Source of the DNA: Quercus robur
Taxonomy: Eukaryota > Streptophyta > Magnoliopsida > Fagales > Fagaceae
Length of the DNA stretch: 64,000 bases
Reading direction: 5' to 3'
Assembly: GCF_932294415.1 (NCBI RefSeq)
Contig: NC_065536.1
Location: forward strand, 248,001-312,000
Part shown: one piece after another, positions 9,660-21,644 of the stretch
How the letters are laid out: each line of letters begins with the position of its first letter
Numbering within the stretch: the stretch's first letter is position 1
Notes under the pieces: generated by a model
The model's database searches: none
What the model was told of the DNA's origin: nothing
The model's input: the letters and a program-made list of their open reading frames with translations, nothing else
Program-made: the position numbers and the translations under genes

Positions 9660-12230
9660 TATTAGTTTTCTTTCTTTCTTTCTTTCTTTTTAACTCTTTT
9701 CAGTTTCTCTCATCTCTTTCTCAATCTGGTGATGATTTGAGGTTGATAATTACTATGTTTTACATTTTAGAATGTCTTATCAGGTTTACCCTTCTGAATT
9801 CTATGGTATTAAGAAATTGTTCTAAATCTATTTCATGATTCAGTTTTTATTAGTGATTTTAGTCACAAACTCTAGTTTGTGTTTCTGGAAAAGGGTTCCT
9901 CTAGAAGGGTTGGAAATTACTTGTTTCTTTACTTTTCATCGAGTACTGGGATTTATTTTTAGTCACAGTTTTAACATGTATAATTAGCAATTAATTCAGC
10001 AAAAAAAATACTAATTTTTAACATGTATGTAATTCCAGTGAGAATCCCAAGATTTTAACCAAATACTTCCCACTAATTTCGGTTGAGGTTTTAATTTTGG
10101 ATTTATGGTTTTACAAAACCAGCACTTTGCACAGAATTTGAGGGGGTTTTATTCGGTTTTTAGCGATTGGAAAGCAGTTGTGGGGACTCTGGTTAAGGCC
10201 TTGTGGGGACTTCAATTGTTCATGCAATTGTTGGTTCATGTTTGAACTCTATACTTCCTCCTCTAGGAGGGGGAGGCCCCAAAAAAAGTCAAGCATTTCA
10301 AAGATCCAAGTTTGAACGAAAGAGAGACAAATTAGAAAGTCATTGGGGAAGTCGGGACTTTTATTTATTTTTTAAACTTTGTGCACTTTAACACATGTAT
10401 TTGCTGTTGAATTTGGATACACATACACATACACACGGATATATTTGACCATGCTACCTGTTTCAGTGTTTCTTTCTAGATTTGGTGGCTATTCGCTTGC
10501 TCTTTTCTTGTACCTTTGTCAATGCCGTCTTTAGCCAGTTTGCCCCACATTTTTTGTGGTTTCATGCACTTCTTATTCACGGGCATTTTGGGTTTGGTAG
10601 TTGCTGTTGCTAGCCCTCTACCTTTTTTTCTTTTTCTTTTTCTTTTTTTTTTTATTTGATAAAATAGCCTTCTAAGTTCTGTCTCTTGCTTTATTCTGTG
10701 AAAATTAAAATGCATGAGATGAGAACCACTTTAAGACCTTATCCAATCCTCGCCCATCTTTCAAATTTTCAAGCCGACTGCGTGACTCTATATATTATGA
10801 GTGCCACACATATCGGGTGCTCTTTAATGATAGGGTATATACCTCAAAAAGATTGCCCAATTTTTAATGTTAGGTTGTATGTTCTCCGAATCTTGTATGT
10901 AAATGTAAGTAATTGTAAAGTCAATAATTAATGATAAGGTCTATAAGGTTCTCATACCACATAAAGTGGAGAAATAAAATGGTTTAAGAATTCACTATTT
11001 AGTGTTTCTACAATTATCCTAGTTAAAACCATTTTTTAATGTCCTATAATTTTATACCACAACCATCAAATAAAGCTTGTTTGTTCTTTTTTTTCCCCCC
11101 TTGTCTCCATTGACTTGTCTTACCTTTGAGTCATTTCATTTCATTCATTCATGTTAACGCGGCATGAACTCATTGGAAATCTAACGTCAGGCACAGGTTG
11201 TATTGAGTGTAGCTGAGTCATCTTGATTAATAAGTTCTTTGATTTCATTACCGATATGACTTAACTAAGGAAGCATCCTCCATATCAGATGCCGACAGAT
11301 CCTTTGGATAAAACTTCAAAATGCAAATGAATAATATTTCTCTTCTATTGATAACTCATCATCTTAGTTGACCTTCCTTATGTGATAAGTAAGTTAAAAC
11401 ATGCGCAAGAAAAGGAAGTTGATCCATGTAAGCAACTAAGCATGCATGATTCTATTTAAATTGTACTGTAGTTAATTTATACAACCATATAGGCATTGGA
11501 GGAGACAAAACAAATCTCCTCAGATTTTGAAACCCACTGTTCCAGAAAATTTGACTTTACCATTTAAGTATTACAAAATGGTGCTGTCAACTTTTATATA
11601 TTGAAACTAAAATTAACAAATTTCTTTATTATTATATTGTTGATGTAACTCCAATCACATTTATTACCATGTCAAATTTATAGTTTTTCTTATGGTAAAA
11701 TTGGTGATAGTTTTGGAATATTTCAACAAATATTGCTAGGAACTTACTGTTAGTAGAGGAGATTAGGGGGGAAAATGTGTGATTTTCCTTAACAATCGAG
11801 AAAGATAAGAAAAGGAAGCGACCATGAGCTCTTCAAGCCATGGAAGTATATTTACAAGAACATTAATGATTTCCTAGGTGTTAAAAGTCAACCACGTTTG
11901 AGCAGTGACCTGCTGTAACGGTAACACACTTGCTAAGCAAATTGGAACGTGGGGGATATTATTTGTTTAAGTAGATCCAGATGGCCATGCAAAGGGATCC
12001 TTAGGATATTAACTCAAAAACTTATGAGTCAATACTCAAACAATTAATACACATATCCAAATTCATTGGCATGTCGATTCTGTTTTCATATAAACTCAAA
12101 TTCCTATTTTTAAAAAAAATTAAGCATTAACTTAAACCAAAATTCAAGTGAAGTTATAAAAGGGAGAGAGAAAACTTTGTAATGGGAAATTAAATAAATA
12201 AATAAATAAAAACACGTTGAATCTTAATTA
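9660..12230. other. Intergenic
   Basis: No gene with recognisable similarity was seen. Short open frames at 10203-10391 and 10476-10931 are AT-rich and look random. A (TTTC)n run follows the stop codon of the preceding gene at about 9667-9690. Confidence 0.5.
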
Positions 12231-12266
12231 AAGTTCTATAAGAAAGAGCAAACATAGAGAGAGAGA

Positions 12267-12428
12267 GAACTCACAGTTTTTGTGTGGGAAAAATATGGAT
12301 TAGATGGGAGAAATGATATCAAATTTATACATAATAAAATGGGAAAAGAACTCACAGTTTTTGTGTGGAAAAAATATGGATTAGATGAGAGAAATGATGT
12401 CAAATTTATACATAATAAAATGGGAAGA
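12267..12428. repeat. Two-copy tandem repeat, 81-bp unit
   Basis: The unit starting GAACTCACAGTTTTTGTGTG occurs at 12267-12347 and 12348-12428 with only a few differences. It makes the minus-strand open frame at 12236-12439 repetitive, so I do not call that frame a gene. Confidence 0.85.
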
Positions 12429-13007
12429 AGAATAATCAAAATATAAGAAGGAGAAAAAAGAAGTGTAATGGTAAAGCATAGAGTAGTGAAGGAGATAGAT
12501 AAAAATGGAGGGGAAATGTTGAAGGAAGTGTAACGTATGGACTAATAGAGAGGAAGAGTTTTTTTCTTTTTTTTGGGTTGAGATGAGCTAGACTATGGAT
12601 GATATGGCTCAACAAAAGTATAGTAATAATAAATGATAGACCAAGAATGTATTGACCCATTGTGATAGATTAACCAATTAATTAGCCAAGTTGATTAATT
12701 AATCAGATTAACATACAATATGCGTGGCAGCACAAACAAATCACCAATTAAACTAAATATGCAGTAGAAATTGAATTGACACGGTGATTTGTTTTCGAAT
12801 AGGGAAAACCTACATGGCAAAAACCCCACTGGGTGATTTTAAGGTTACCACTCCTAATAATCCACTATTATCAAAACAAGCGATTACAAATAAAGGAATC
12901 CAAGTATCTTATACCAACCTACAGTTAAACCCTTACCCCAATACTCAATTGGATTTGTTCTGTAGTGACAATCTCTCTTTTCAATGCATAGCTTTCAGTA
13001 CGTGACT

Positions 13008-13808
13008 AACCAATAGATGTGTGGATCCCAGTACGCGACTTAATCACCAACTTGATAAGGATGTTGGCTACAAAGTTCTTCAGTTCATCACACGATGAAG
13101 ATCAAGAAGCTCCTTGGTCACAAAATCCTATGGTGTACAAACACAGCAGCTTTTTCAAGAGAAAGATGAACTAGGGCATATGTCTCAAGTTCACAATATG
13201 CCTGTGAAAAACTTTTTCATTGAGTTGCATCAACTGTGACAGCCCTTAAAAAAATCCTTATATATGTTTAGGGTTGTGAGAAAAGAAAACCTAAACACAT
13301 ACTCACGGATTGGATGAAAATTAGCTCTTGAAAAACTGAGTTTCATAAACCTCGATAGATAGCTATCTATCGAGCTAGTTGTTAAGCCACGGGCTTCCGC
13401 AGTTTTTTAACCAATAGATGCGTGGATCCTAGTACGCGACTTAATCACCAACTTGAGAAGGATGTTGGCAATAAAGTTCTTCAGTTCATCACACGATGAA
13501 GATTAAGAAGCTCCTTGGTCACAAAACCCTACGGTGTACAAACACAGCAGCTTTTTCAAGAGAAAGATGAACTAGGGCATATGTCTCCAGTTCACAATAT
13601 GCCTGTGAAAAACTTTTTCATTGAGTTGCATCAACTGTGACAGTCCTTAAAACAATCCTTATATATGTTTAAGTTATGAGAAAAGAAAGCCTAAACACCT
13701 ACTCACAGATTGGTTGAAAATTAGCTCTTGAAAAACTGAGTTTCATAAATCTCAATAGATAGCTATCTATCGAGCTAGCTGTCAAGCCACGGGCTTCAAC
13801 AGTTTTTA
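13008..13808. repeat. Tandem duplication of about 401 bp inside LTR A
   Basis: Copies start at about 13008 and 13409 with the same series of landmarks (ACCAATAGATG.GTGGATC, CTTCAGTTCATCACACGATG, GAAAGATGAACTAGGGC). They are roughly 95% identical by eye. Confidence 0.85.
13351..13374. repeat. 24-bp perfect palindrome in LTR A
   Basis: The sequence from CTCGATAGATAG to CTATCTATCGAG is its own reverse complement. The second tandem copy (13751-13774) carries a version with one mismatch, and a related broken copy follows near 13811. Confidence 0.9.
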
Positions 13809-14026
13809 AACCTCGATAGATCCTAGTTGTCGAGCTAGCTATCGAGTTTTAAAATCCAACACTTTCTCACTTGATTCTTGGACAAACTTGCATGGTTTTA
13901 ACACTTGAACTTAAAACTTTGTTCCTTGAAGTATTAAACACATCTTACATCTACCTAATTACAAATAAAGTGCGTTTTGTCAAAGGATTAGCCAATTACA
14001 TAAAATAGTAACATATGTTCCTAACA

Positions 14027-14040
14027 ATCTCCCCCTTTGG
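14027..14040 (-). promoter_or_regulatory. Polypurine tract of element A
   Basis: CCAAAGGGGGAGAT on the minus strand directly abuts the LTR start TGTTAGG. It is the second-strand primer site of plant copia elements. Confidence 0.75.
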
Positions 14041-14345
14041 CAATCTGTGATAAAACCACAACAAACAAATGAGATATGAGAGAAATCATAAATCACTCAA
14101 CTCATACTCACTTGTTGAATACAATCAAATCTATCTTAACACAAACTCTTGAAAAACTTTGTAAGAAAAGAGTTTATGACAAGTAGATTTTGACAACTTG
14201 TATTTCTGAAACACTTTAAACAAAACTCATCATAGTATCTTAATGTGAAACAAAAATAATAGATTGCATACAATAAATAAGAAACATGTGTATAAAGAGA
14301 GAAAAGAAACAACACATGGAGAGATAGGTGAAATAACTTACATCA

Positions 14346-14371
14346 ATATATATATATATATATATATATAA
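14346..14371. repeat. (TA)n microsatellite
   Basis: About 13 TA units, inside the non-coding part between the ORF and PPT of element A. Confidence 0.95.
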
Positions 14372-14714
14372 ACCAAATATAACTACAATGTATGTCAAAT
14401 GGTCACAAGATCAATGTACAAGAGATAATGTATCTAAAATAGAAAAAAAGAAAAGATACAAAAATCCTCACTACATCCCTCATGCACACTCCCCTTATCT
14501 CCTATACTAACCCTCCTCCTATGAGTATGACTACTCTCATCTCAAAACTACTCCTTCTTTTTGTCACAAGTGACAAATGGCAAGTATATCAAGTAGACAT
14601 CTCATCATCACTAGGCGAGTCATCATCATCATCCTCATCAGCATCATCACTACAGAGCCATCGTCACTCTCATCCTTAGATGCCTCGAAAGAAGGAGAGG
14701 AAGTCACAGTGAAA

Positions 14715-15759
14715 TCACCCATGACAGCCTGTCGTCACGCGATACGACCAACACGGGTGTTGACACAATTCATCGTTGAGAGTGTCAAGGCAAGCATCCA
14801 TGTGCACAAGCTGTGCCATGATGGCCTCAAGTGTCACTCCACCCGCTGAAGACGAAGGAGCAAAGGTGGATGGAGCGGTAGAAGCTAAAGGAGCTGCCGT
14901 CTTTGTCCGGGGTTGCCTCAGTCGAAGCTGTGCTACACTCCGTCGAACGATAGCTACATCAATGGCACACATGAAAATGAAGTGAGGAGACTCAGGATAG
15001 GAGACAGAAAAATGGCGAAGGAGTCGCGTGATAGGTGAAGGAAAAATGAGCTTATCACGGGTCGTTGTATCCTTATAGACATCTATAAGGGAGGGTATAA
15101 AGTGAGAAGTCAATTGAAAGATCCTCAATGAGGGATAACAAAAAGCGAGCACGAGGCTTTGTGATAGTGTTATAGTGTGACAAAGGATGAAAAATAAATG
15201 TCATCACCATATTAAGGAATCTTAAACCTTTTGCAAAGGCTGAGCAAAGGGTGTTTTGACGCTCACCCTAAGATGATGGTGTCTCACAAAAGAGAGACGC
15301 GAGTTTATATTTGGGCACTATCCTCGGACACTTACAGCCAGGGTAGTCAAGATGCGCTACCCTAGGAATGTATGGTACCTTGGATACAATATCCGAAGTA
15401 ACTACCATACGTATTCCCTGAACGCGAGTGACAAACTGGGGTATAGAATAATCAAATCCATGCATATTGGAGTAGAACTCTTGTATGATCACGGAAGGGC
15501 ACGTGACCGGGACGCCACATAGTGACTCCTAACTCCTACTGTAGATGACAGTGGGTAGGTCAATGTTAGAAAAATCTGATAGAACGACTTGACATTCCGA
15601 ATGAATGCCTCGTCGTGAAAAGTTCTTCGAGAAGTTCGATTTGGCCTTCTCATCACAGAACTGTACATGAGATGGAATGGGGTCAGAAGGAGAAGAAGAA
15701 GAAGATGCCCCAGAATGAAGAGGGTTCTGGGACTGAATGGATTTATATTTAGGTGCCAT
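14715..15759 (-). pseudogene. Env-position ORF of element A (putative plant transposon protein type), broken
   Basis: The minus-strand frame starts at ATG 15759 with MAPKYKS and a Ser/Pro-rich segment, followed by a conserved block with IIQEFYSNMHGFD and VTRVQGIRM. After breaks it continues through SHFIPSLIDVYKD, FPSPITRLLRHFSV and a Ser/Ala-rich stretch, and ends in a likely coiled segment (LEAIMAQLVHMDACLDTLND). It is interrupted by an in-frame TAG at 15529-15531 and another at 15268-15270, both at positions where Trp (TGG) is plausible, and by a frameshift around 15100. The layout matches ORFs labelled putative plant transposon protein or envelope-like in plant LTR elements. It is non-functional as it stands. 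Confidence 0.6.
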
Positions 15760-15776
15760 GATGCAACTAACGTAAA

Positions 15777-15796
15777 AAAGAGAGAGAGAGAGAGAG
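15777..15796. repeat. (GA)n microsatellite upstream of the element A ORF
   Basis: About 20 bp of GA repeats lie 18 bp upstream of the minus-strand ATG at 15759. Confidence 0.9.
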
Positions 15797-15899
15797 GGAA
15801 AAGCACCAAACATATTTAATATCAAAAGATAAAAACAGTAAGGTACGTATGCATGAAAATGCATGAACATGTGACATGCAAATTTAAACGCATCATGAG

Positions 15900-18800
15900 C
15901 TCAACCCAATCCAATCCTAACGGCACACAAACAGTTCAACATATATAGCACACATCTAAAATGCATGAAATATAGTTATAATGCAAGTGTGATGTAATGC
16001 ATGAAGTTTTAAACTCATTGAAGTAACACCCATCCCAAAAATTTCACAAAAACTTCATTAATTTTGAAAAACCCCAAAAATTTTTCAAAAAGGCCAAAAG
16101 TTAGGTCAAAATCTATGAAATGCATGTGATCCCGAAAAAACATAGGATTTTGGAATCTGGTTTGTTATCAAAACCAATCAATTTGTTAGTCCATGAAAGA
16201 ATACCAAAAATCTCTTTGATGTTAAGCCACCTTTTCCTCTTGCCACAAAGGAAACTTGAGAACTATAAAACAAAACCCGAAAAATGAAAACCTAATAACA
16301 ACTCAGGTGGTAGTAGTTGAACTCTATGATTGATAACCAATCAGTATGACAAATTATGCTGAAGACAATCATTAAGGAATTATTACCTTAGCTTTCTTCA
16401 ACATAGAATCAACAAACTTCTCCTGCCTCTTCTCTAATAAGCCACAACACATTAAAAAAATGAGACATGAGATATTTCCAAATAAACCAAGGTAAAAAAT
16501 TAAAAAATAAAAAAAATAGTGTTTTTGGCTGTTAAGTTATAACACTATTGAGCAACATGATCAGGTCCTTTTTTTTTTTTTTTTTTTTTGAAACAACATC
16601 CAGGAAATCTCACAAACACATCAACTGCATGCTAAGGATGCTCGTCTAATAAAAGGACAAGAAATATTACTGTCCCTAAGAAGAGTGTCAAGTACAGTAG
16701 AAACCTTAACTTGTATTATTCATTCCAGCCATCGCCTTTTTCTTTGGTGCAAAACTCCTTACACAACACATAACAAAGTTATTAACAATGAAACATGCCA
16801 CTATTATTGGACTCCCCCACCCCCAAAAAAAAATAACAACTCTAAAATCCCAGATGGATTTTCTCTCCACTAATATATACCAAGATATGGAACAATTAAA
16901 CTAAATATAAAAACCAAGCTTGACATAACCTAGAAACTTAAATTAAATCCAAACACAAAAAAAAAAAAGGGTCTCATATTAATATAAACAGAGCATAAAG
17001 TTTTGTACCCAAAATCTTACATAAATATAGGGTTTCTAAGCTCCACAAAGTTCCACACAACACTCAAAATATCACACCAACATAACCATCAAACTACTAA
17101 ACTTAACATCAACATACCAACAGTCGTGAATTGCAATACAAATTTTGGTCACCATGGTCAGATTTGGGGGACTTGCTTTTGAGAGTTCAAATCATTAGTC
17201 AAAAAAGGAGGGGAGACAAATATGAGGTATGAAGGAGTGATTCACTTAAATAAGGAGAGGAAGAGACAAAGGAGGGAAGAGAGAGAGAGGTTGGCGTTAG
17301 AAAACCGAAGGTCTGAAGTTTTGTAACTATCTACGGAAGAGAAAGAGTTGGGTTTGGGCTTTATGGACAACATTAATGTAATATACACCCATATAGATTT
17401 GGGCTTTATGGTGGACATAATTAAAGCTATAAAGATTTGAGTTTTATGGTAGAGATAAGGCTGGAAATCATTTTCATTTTAATAGTATTTTAAAATTAAA
17501 GGAAAATTTTAGTGAAAGTATTTTAAAATTATAGGAGAAATTCAGGAAAAAAAATTTAGTAATGACATAATTGCTGATGTAGCTCAACGGAAGTGTAGCA
17601 ACATTAATTGCTATGTTCAGCTTTTAGTAATATATATGGATATAAATGAAATGCACTAGAATAAATAAATTATAAAGGAATGAAAAGTAATAAAGCATAA
17701 TAGTCACCATCCCTGACAAGCATAACTTCTCATAAAATGACAAAGTAGGTTTAATATCATACAACTACAAGGGCATACAATACAACCAAAAATATCAAAC
17801 CAATAATCTTAAATTGAATTCTTAAAACCATGCTTGAGATTCAAAGATCAAGCATTAGTTTTTTTGCTCATCTGCCATATTTCTTGATCCTTTTCATGGC
17901 TTACGATTCATGCTCAAAAGTAGGGTGGTGGTCACGCCTACGCCTGTTTTATTGAAGTGCAATAATATATGCAGACATGGATTGACCAATTACCATATAC
18001 TTATAGGTTGAGAAGTGAGAGCTTGACACTTTATCTTGAGTCTTGAGAAGGGCTGAAAATTTTTATGAAGGGTGCATGAGAACAAAAACATGACCAATTG
18101 AGTACCACGTGTATGTGAGTCCTATTGAACTAAGAATTCTACAAAGAGTGGCTCTAGCAGTTTAGCCTAGTCATTGATCAAGTTGATTATGCTTCCTTCT
18201 TGGGTGGAAAGAAGCCCCCTCAGGCCTCAGTTAGTGCTTATTAAAATTTTAAGTTTAATTTCCCTGGGGAAAACCACAACTTCCTGAAGCATTTTTTTCC
18301 TCTTGAAAATCCAACTTACATTGTTCTTGGACTCCTTTGCAACAGACACTGCCAGTTAATAATGGCGGCCTTTTAAACCATAGCCTTATAAAAGAGCAGG
18401 GCCCATCCAATAATGGGACCTGAAGTGTGCACTATGAACATGAGCATTTGTTCAACCAGTCAAGGCACAAAGATAGACAAAGTAAATAAATATAAGCCTC
18501 TCTGTACGGGACAAATTAGACCAACAGTTCATTCGCTTGACTTGACTGCGACTAATCTCTGTCATTTAAATAAACAAACAAGTAGATCTGCTTTTGATTA
18601 AAGATCACAACCACATACATTCCTTTCTTTACCAAATGATTGGCCTCTATTTGTATTCTAATATGGATTTCAATCATTGCACATGCCTCCTATATTCCTT
18701 TCATGATTAACTAACTACACTCTTACATTTAAGGAAATGAGAGAGAGGCGCTTGCAATCAGCCAACCACCGAGCTGGTTATGTTAAATGATGCTAGCCAT

Positions 18801-19130
18801 GTGTTAAAAAGTAGAAATTAATGGCATCTCCATCTCTTTCAGCAGAGTATATTGGGTTAAAATATAATGGCAGCCATGTGTTATAAAGAATCCAAATGTA
18901 GGTGCTCTCCATCTCTTCCTGTTACTAGTTTGTGTTTGAAGGTTCATTAAAACCAGATTCTCCATGTGTATTATGCACATTCATTGCCTCCCATTCTTAA
19001 CTTGCTCTTCCTCTTTATATACACATAAATTTTCATATGACTGACGGCATTCATTGAATCATAGCCACACAGAAAGCTCCCTTGAATTAACTCAATTTTC
19101 ATCTCTTGCCACCCATTAGTCCTCATTTCT
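15900..19130. other. Intergenic, probably old transposon-derived at the left
   Basis: A/T-rich sequence with a T run at about 16568-16589. Frames at 16685-16873 and 18413-18601 show no recognisable domain. I see no gag/pol that would complete element A. Confidence 0.5.
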
Positions 19131-19134
19131 GCTG

Positions 19135-19488
19135 ATGGGTTTCCAAGACTTAGTTGGTGGACGCTTGAAATGTCGGTACAAAAAGCTAACCAATGCTGAT
19201 GAAAAGGTGGCAAGGCCTAGAAGGCATTGGGTGAAGAAAATGAATGGAAGGCTAAAGGGTCTTCGCTTATCCCGGTCTAGGAAGCTTACTCTGAAGGCGT
19301 TTTCTACGATGGTATTGCCTGCCAGGATTGCAAAGATGTATGCTGATATTTCAAAAAGAATTAACATTGATGGTGTGTGCCCAGCTATCATCTACCCCAC
19401 TCAGTGGGGGTTTCCAGTTCTATCTCATCCCTCTGTATGTAGAAAGAGTGTCATTTCTCTTAATAGAGATTTGACCTACATTCAGTAG
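19135..19488 (+). CDS. Small basic protein of unknown function (117 aa)
   Basis: A single uninterrupted frame from ATG 19135 to TAG 19488, preceded by a TTTATATACAC box about 120 bp upstream. The protein is basic (GRLKCRYKKL, RPRRHWVKKMNGRLKGLRLSRSRKLTLKAF). A more hydrophobic segment follows (FSTMVLPARIAKMYADI) and then VCPAIIYPTQWGFPVLSHPSV. I have the impression of a conserved family of short dicot proteins with an N-terminal MGFQ-LVGG-LKCRYK pattern, but I cannot name it or give a function. No signal peptide is evident. The hydrophobic middle may be a membrane-associating helix. Confidence 0.65.
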   Translation: MGFQDLVGGRLKCRYKKLTNADEKVARPRRHWVKKMNGRLKGLRLSRSRKLTLKAFSTMVLPARIAKMYADISKRINIDGVCPAIIYPTQWGFPVLSHPSVCRKSVISLNRDLTYIQ

Positions 19489-21332
19489 CATCCTTCTGTT
19501 ATGACAGAAACTAATAATTTTGGTGTCTATTCACTAACTATTCCAGCTCTCCTCACTGCACACTTTTTTTTTTTTTGGCAAAAATAAAATAAACACTACC
19601 CATTCTCCACTACACCAGTCTTAGTTTCACATTATGGCTACATAGATTAAGTTGAAATTTTAGGAACTGCAGGACCAAATAGGTTTTCATTTATAGAAAA
19701 GAGAGTGTATTCCATATCATGTTGAACGATTTACCATATCATATCTTTTTCTTTAGAAACATGTAATTGCTTGTCTTATATTTTTTTTTTCCCTACAATT
19801 AACATTTGCAACCAAAATAAGTAAAAATACTTAATATTTTACCAATCCTCCAACAGTTTTGGTGAGTAATATTAGCATTGAACTTGAGCCTAACCAATCA
19901 ACCCTGTGCATCAGCCAATTAATCCACTAACATTTTAGCAACATGTGAGTGGACCATTGAGAAATTGCATATTTCTCTGAGGTTTCCTCAATTATTCTCC
20001 CAAATTTTCAACTTGGGTGACATGTTATTCATCTATGAACATAATTTGAAGTTCACCAAGCCTCAATACTTCCCCGAGTTTCAATAAGCAAGAGTAATTG
20101 GGACTTCCAAATTGTGCATTCAGCGCACCACATTTAAGAAATTGCTGGTATTTCTAGCTAGGATCTTGGGCCCTATTTTGCAGCTCATTAATTTAATTTA
20201 ATTTTATAATTATTTTTCTGCTCATTAATCTTATAGTTTAATCATCATTTAATCATTTAATTTTAACAAAAAAGACAGAATGCCCCCATAGAAGATACAC
20301 CACTCTGTAAAATGAGCAGTTCTCTCCATATATAGCCGGAAAAAGAAAAAAAAAAAAAAAAAAATCTGTCTTTGTGGAGAAATACTCTTCATAAATAGCA
20401 AGCAAAATGAAATATACGTTCATTGACAGTGCAATTTCCCTTAGTTCCTATCTTCTTAGATTCATGTTCCTATCTTCTTAGATCATCAGTCCCTAACGAC
20501 TTTAAAAAGGTGATTTACCAAAGTGCAAATTTCCTCTTTTTTATTTTTTTATTATTTATTTTTATGAACTAAACTGTCAATTTTCTTATTTTTGAAATGA
20601 TGTGTACCCTTGTGTGAAGGTAACCCAATGCATATGGTTCCTGTTATCACTGTCTCACATGTCCTCAGGTTAATCATTTTGAAAAAGTATTAAAAAAAAA
20701 ATTCCTATTGTCTAGTTGTTTAGAAGGTGTGATTTTCTCTTAGGCAGGTATATTGATACAACCACCGAATCAGAACTCTAGCAAACCTCATAACTTCCAG
20801 TAGAAGCATTATGGAAAAAATGAAACCATGAAACGTATCTAGCTGCAAAATTTGTACAATCACCATGTAAGCAAGTAAACGCCTCCCTTAGCACAACATG
20901 TAGCTACATGAATTTGTAAAAAATCAAAAACATATATTGCATAAACAGTAAAAATTCAAAAGCATATATTGTGCAAAAATTAACCTATGCTTCCGTCAAA
21001 AGGCGGAATTTAATCCATGAAAACTGAGAGAACATACTTCAATTGAATCAATCACATGTCACACACGCTTTCATAGAGATATTTCAAGTTTTTCACTCTA
21101 TATTTTCCAGCAGTAATTGGGGAAATGAAAACAGGAGCCAATATAACAATTACACGTTGAAGGCCCAGTGGACTATGATCTTGCAGGAATTTATACAATA
21201 TGCTTAATAGATTAAAAATGTTAAATTACAAGTACCAAATTGGCCCCTCATGCATTCTCTTTATTGTAGTCCTAATAAACATATTTCTAGGTGAATGCAT
21301 TTTAAACAGGCTTATACATAAGCTTAAGAAGG
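19489..21332. other. Intergenic
   Basis: AT-rich, with A/T homopolymers around 19567, 19780 and 20345. No gene or defined element was seen. Confidence 0.5.
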
Positions 21333-21644
21333 TCAGTATTGAAGAAGTCCACCAAAGCTACCTTTAGATGCAAAGCCAGTCATGAATAGGGCATAGGAAT
21401 CTTTGAGGCTGAACTGGGGCATGAAAGAACCTCCCATCTTATCCTTGAATCGAATCTTCTTTCCCTTCTTAGCCATGCGACGATGTCTTGGTGGTGTTAG
21501 GTTCTGCTCGTTCTCTGGCTCTTCCCTGATTGTTGCAAGCTTGGTTTTGAGTATTTCCTCTATGTCCTTCCGGGAGTCTGTCCGCAAACTTTTCCTGCTC
21601 GCACAAGGCACCACCCGCCACATTTTGCGATATGCTCTCCTCAT
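21333..21644 (-). CDS. Small basic protein of unknown function (103 aa)
   Basis: A minus-strand single frame from ATG 21644 to the stop at 21333. It is rich in Arg/Lys and Glu, with MRRAYRKMWRVV at the N-terminus, a charged segment DIEEILKTKLATIREEPENE, then RHRRMAKKGKKIRFKDKMGG and a Gly/Phe-rich end. A TATA-like CTATAAATATATAAGG lies about 165-180 bp upstream on the minus strand (near 21815), and the predicted promoter faces the right way. I recognise no domain. It could still be a chance frame, but the clean amino-acid composition and TATA box favour a gene. Confidence 0.5.
   Translation of the reverse strand: MRRAYRKMWRVVPCASRKSLRTDSRKDIEEILKTKLATIREEPENEQNLTPPRHRRMAKKGKKIRFKDKMGGSFMPQFSLKDSYALFMTGFASKGSFGGLLQY

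Larger units (their letters stand above)
12661..14026 (-). repeat. LTR of element A (outer edge approximate)
   Basis: The inner edge at 14026 is firm because it abuts the polypurine tract. The outer edge is placed at 12661 on the TGTGATAG sequence, which would give a TG..CA LTR of about 1.37 kb, but this cannot be proven without the second LTR. It contains an internal tandem duplication of about 401 bp. Confidence 0.5.
12661..15759 (-). mobile_element. Degraded Ty1-copia-type element A (LTR, PPT, env-position ORF)
   Basis: Read on the minus strand, an env-position ORF (15759-14715) is followed by about 0.7 kb of non-coding DNA. Then comes a polypurine tract CCAAAGGGGGAGAT (14040-14027) and an LTR starting TGTTAGGAAC at 14026. 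This PPT/LTR junction is typical of plant copia elements, notably the SIRE/Maximus lineage, which carries an extra ORF between pol and the 3' LTR. No gag or pol was found up to about 19 kb, so the copy is truncated or non-autonomous. The lineage is inference. Confidence 0.65.
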
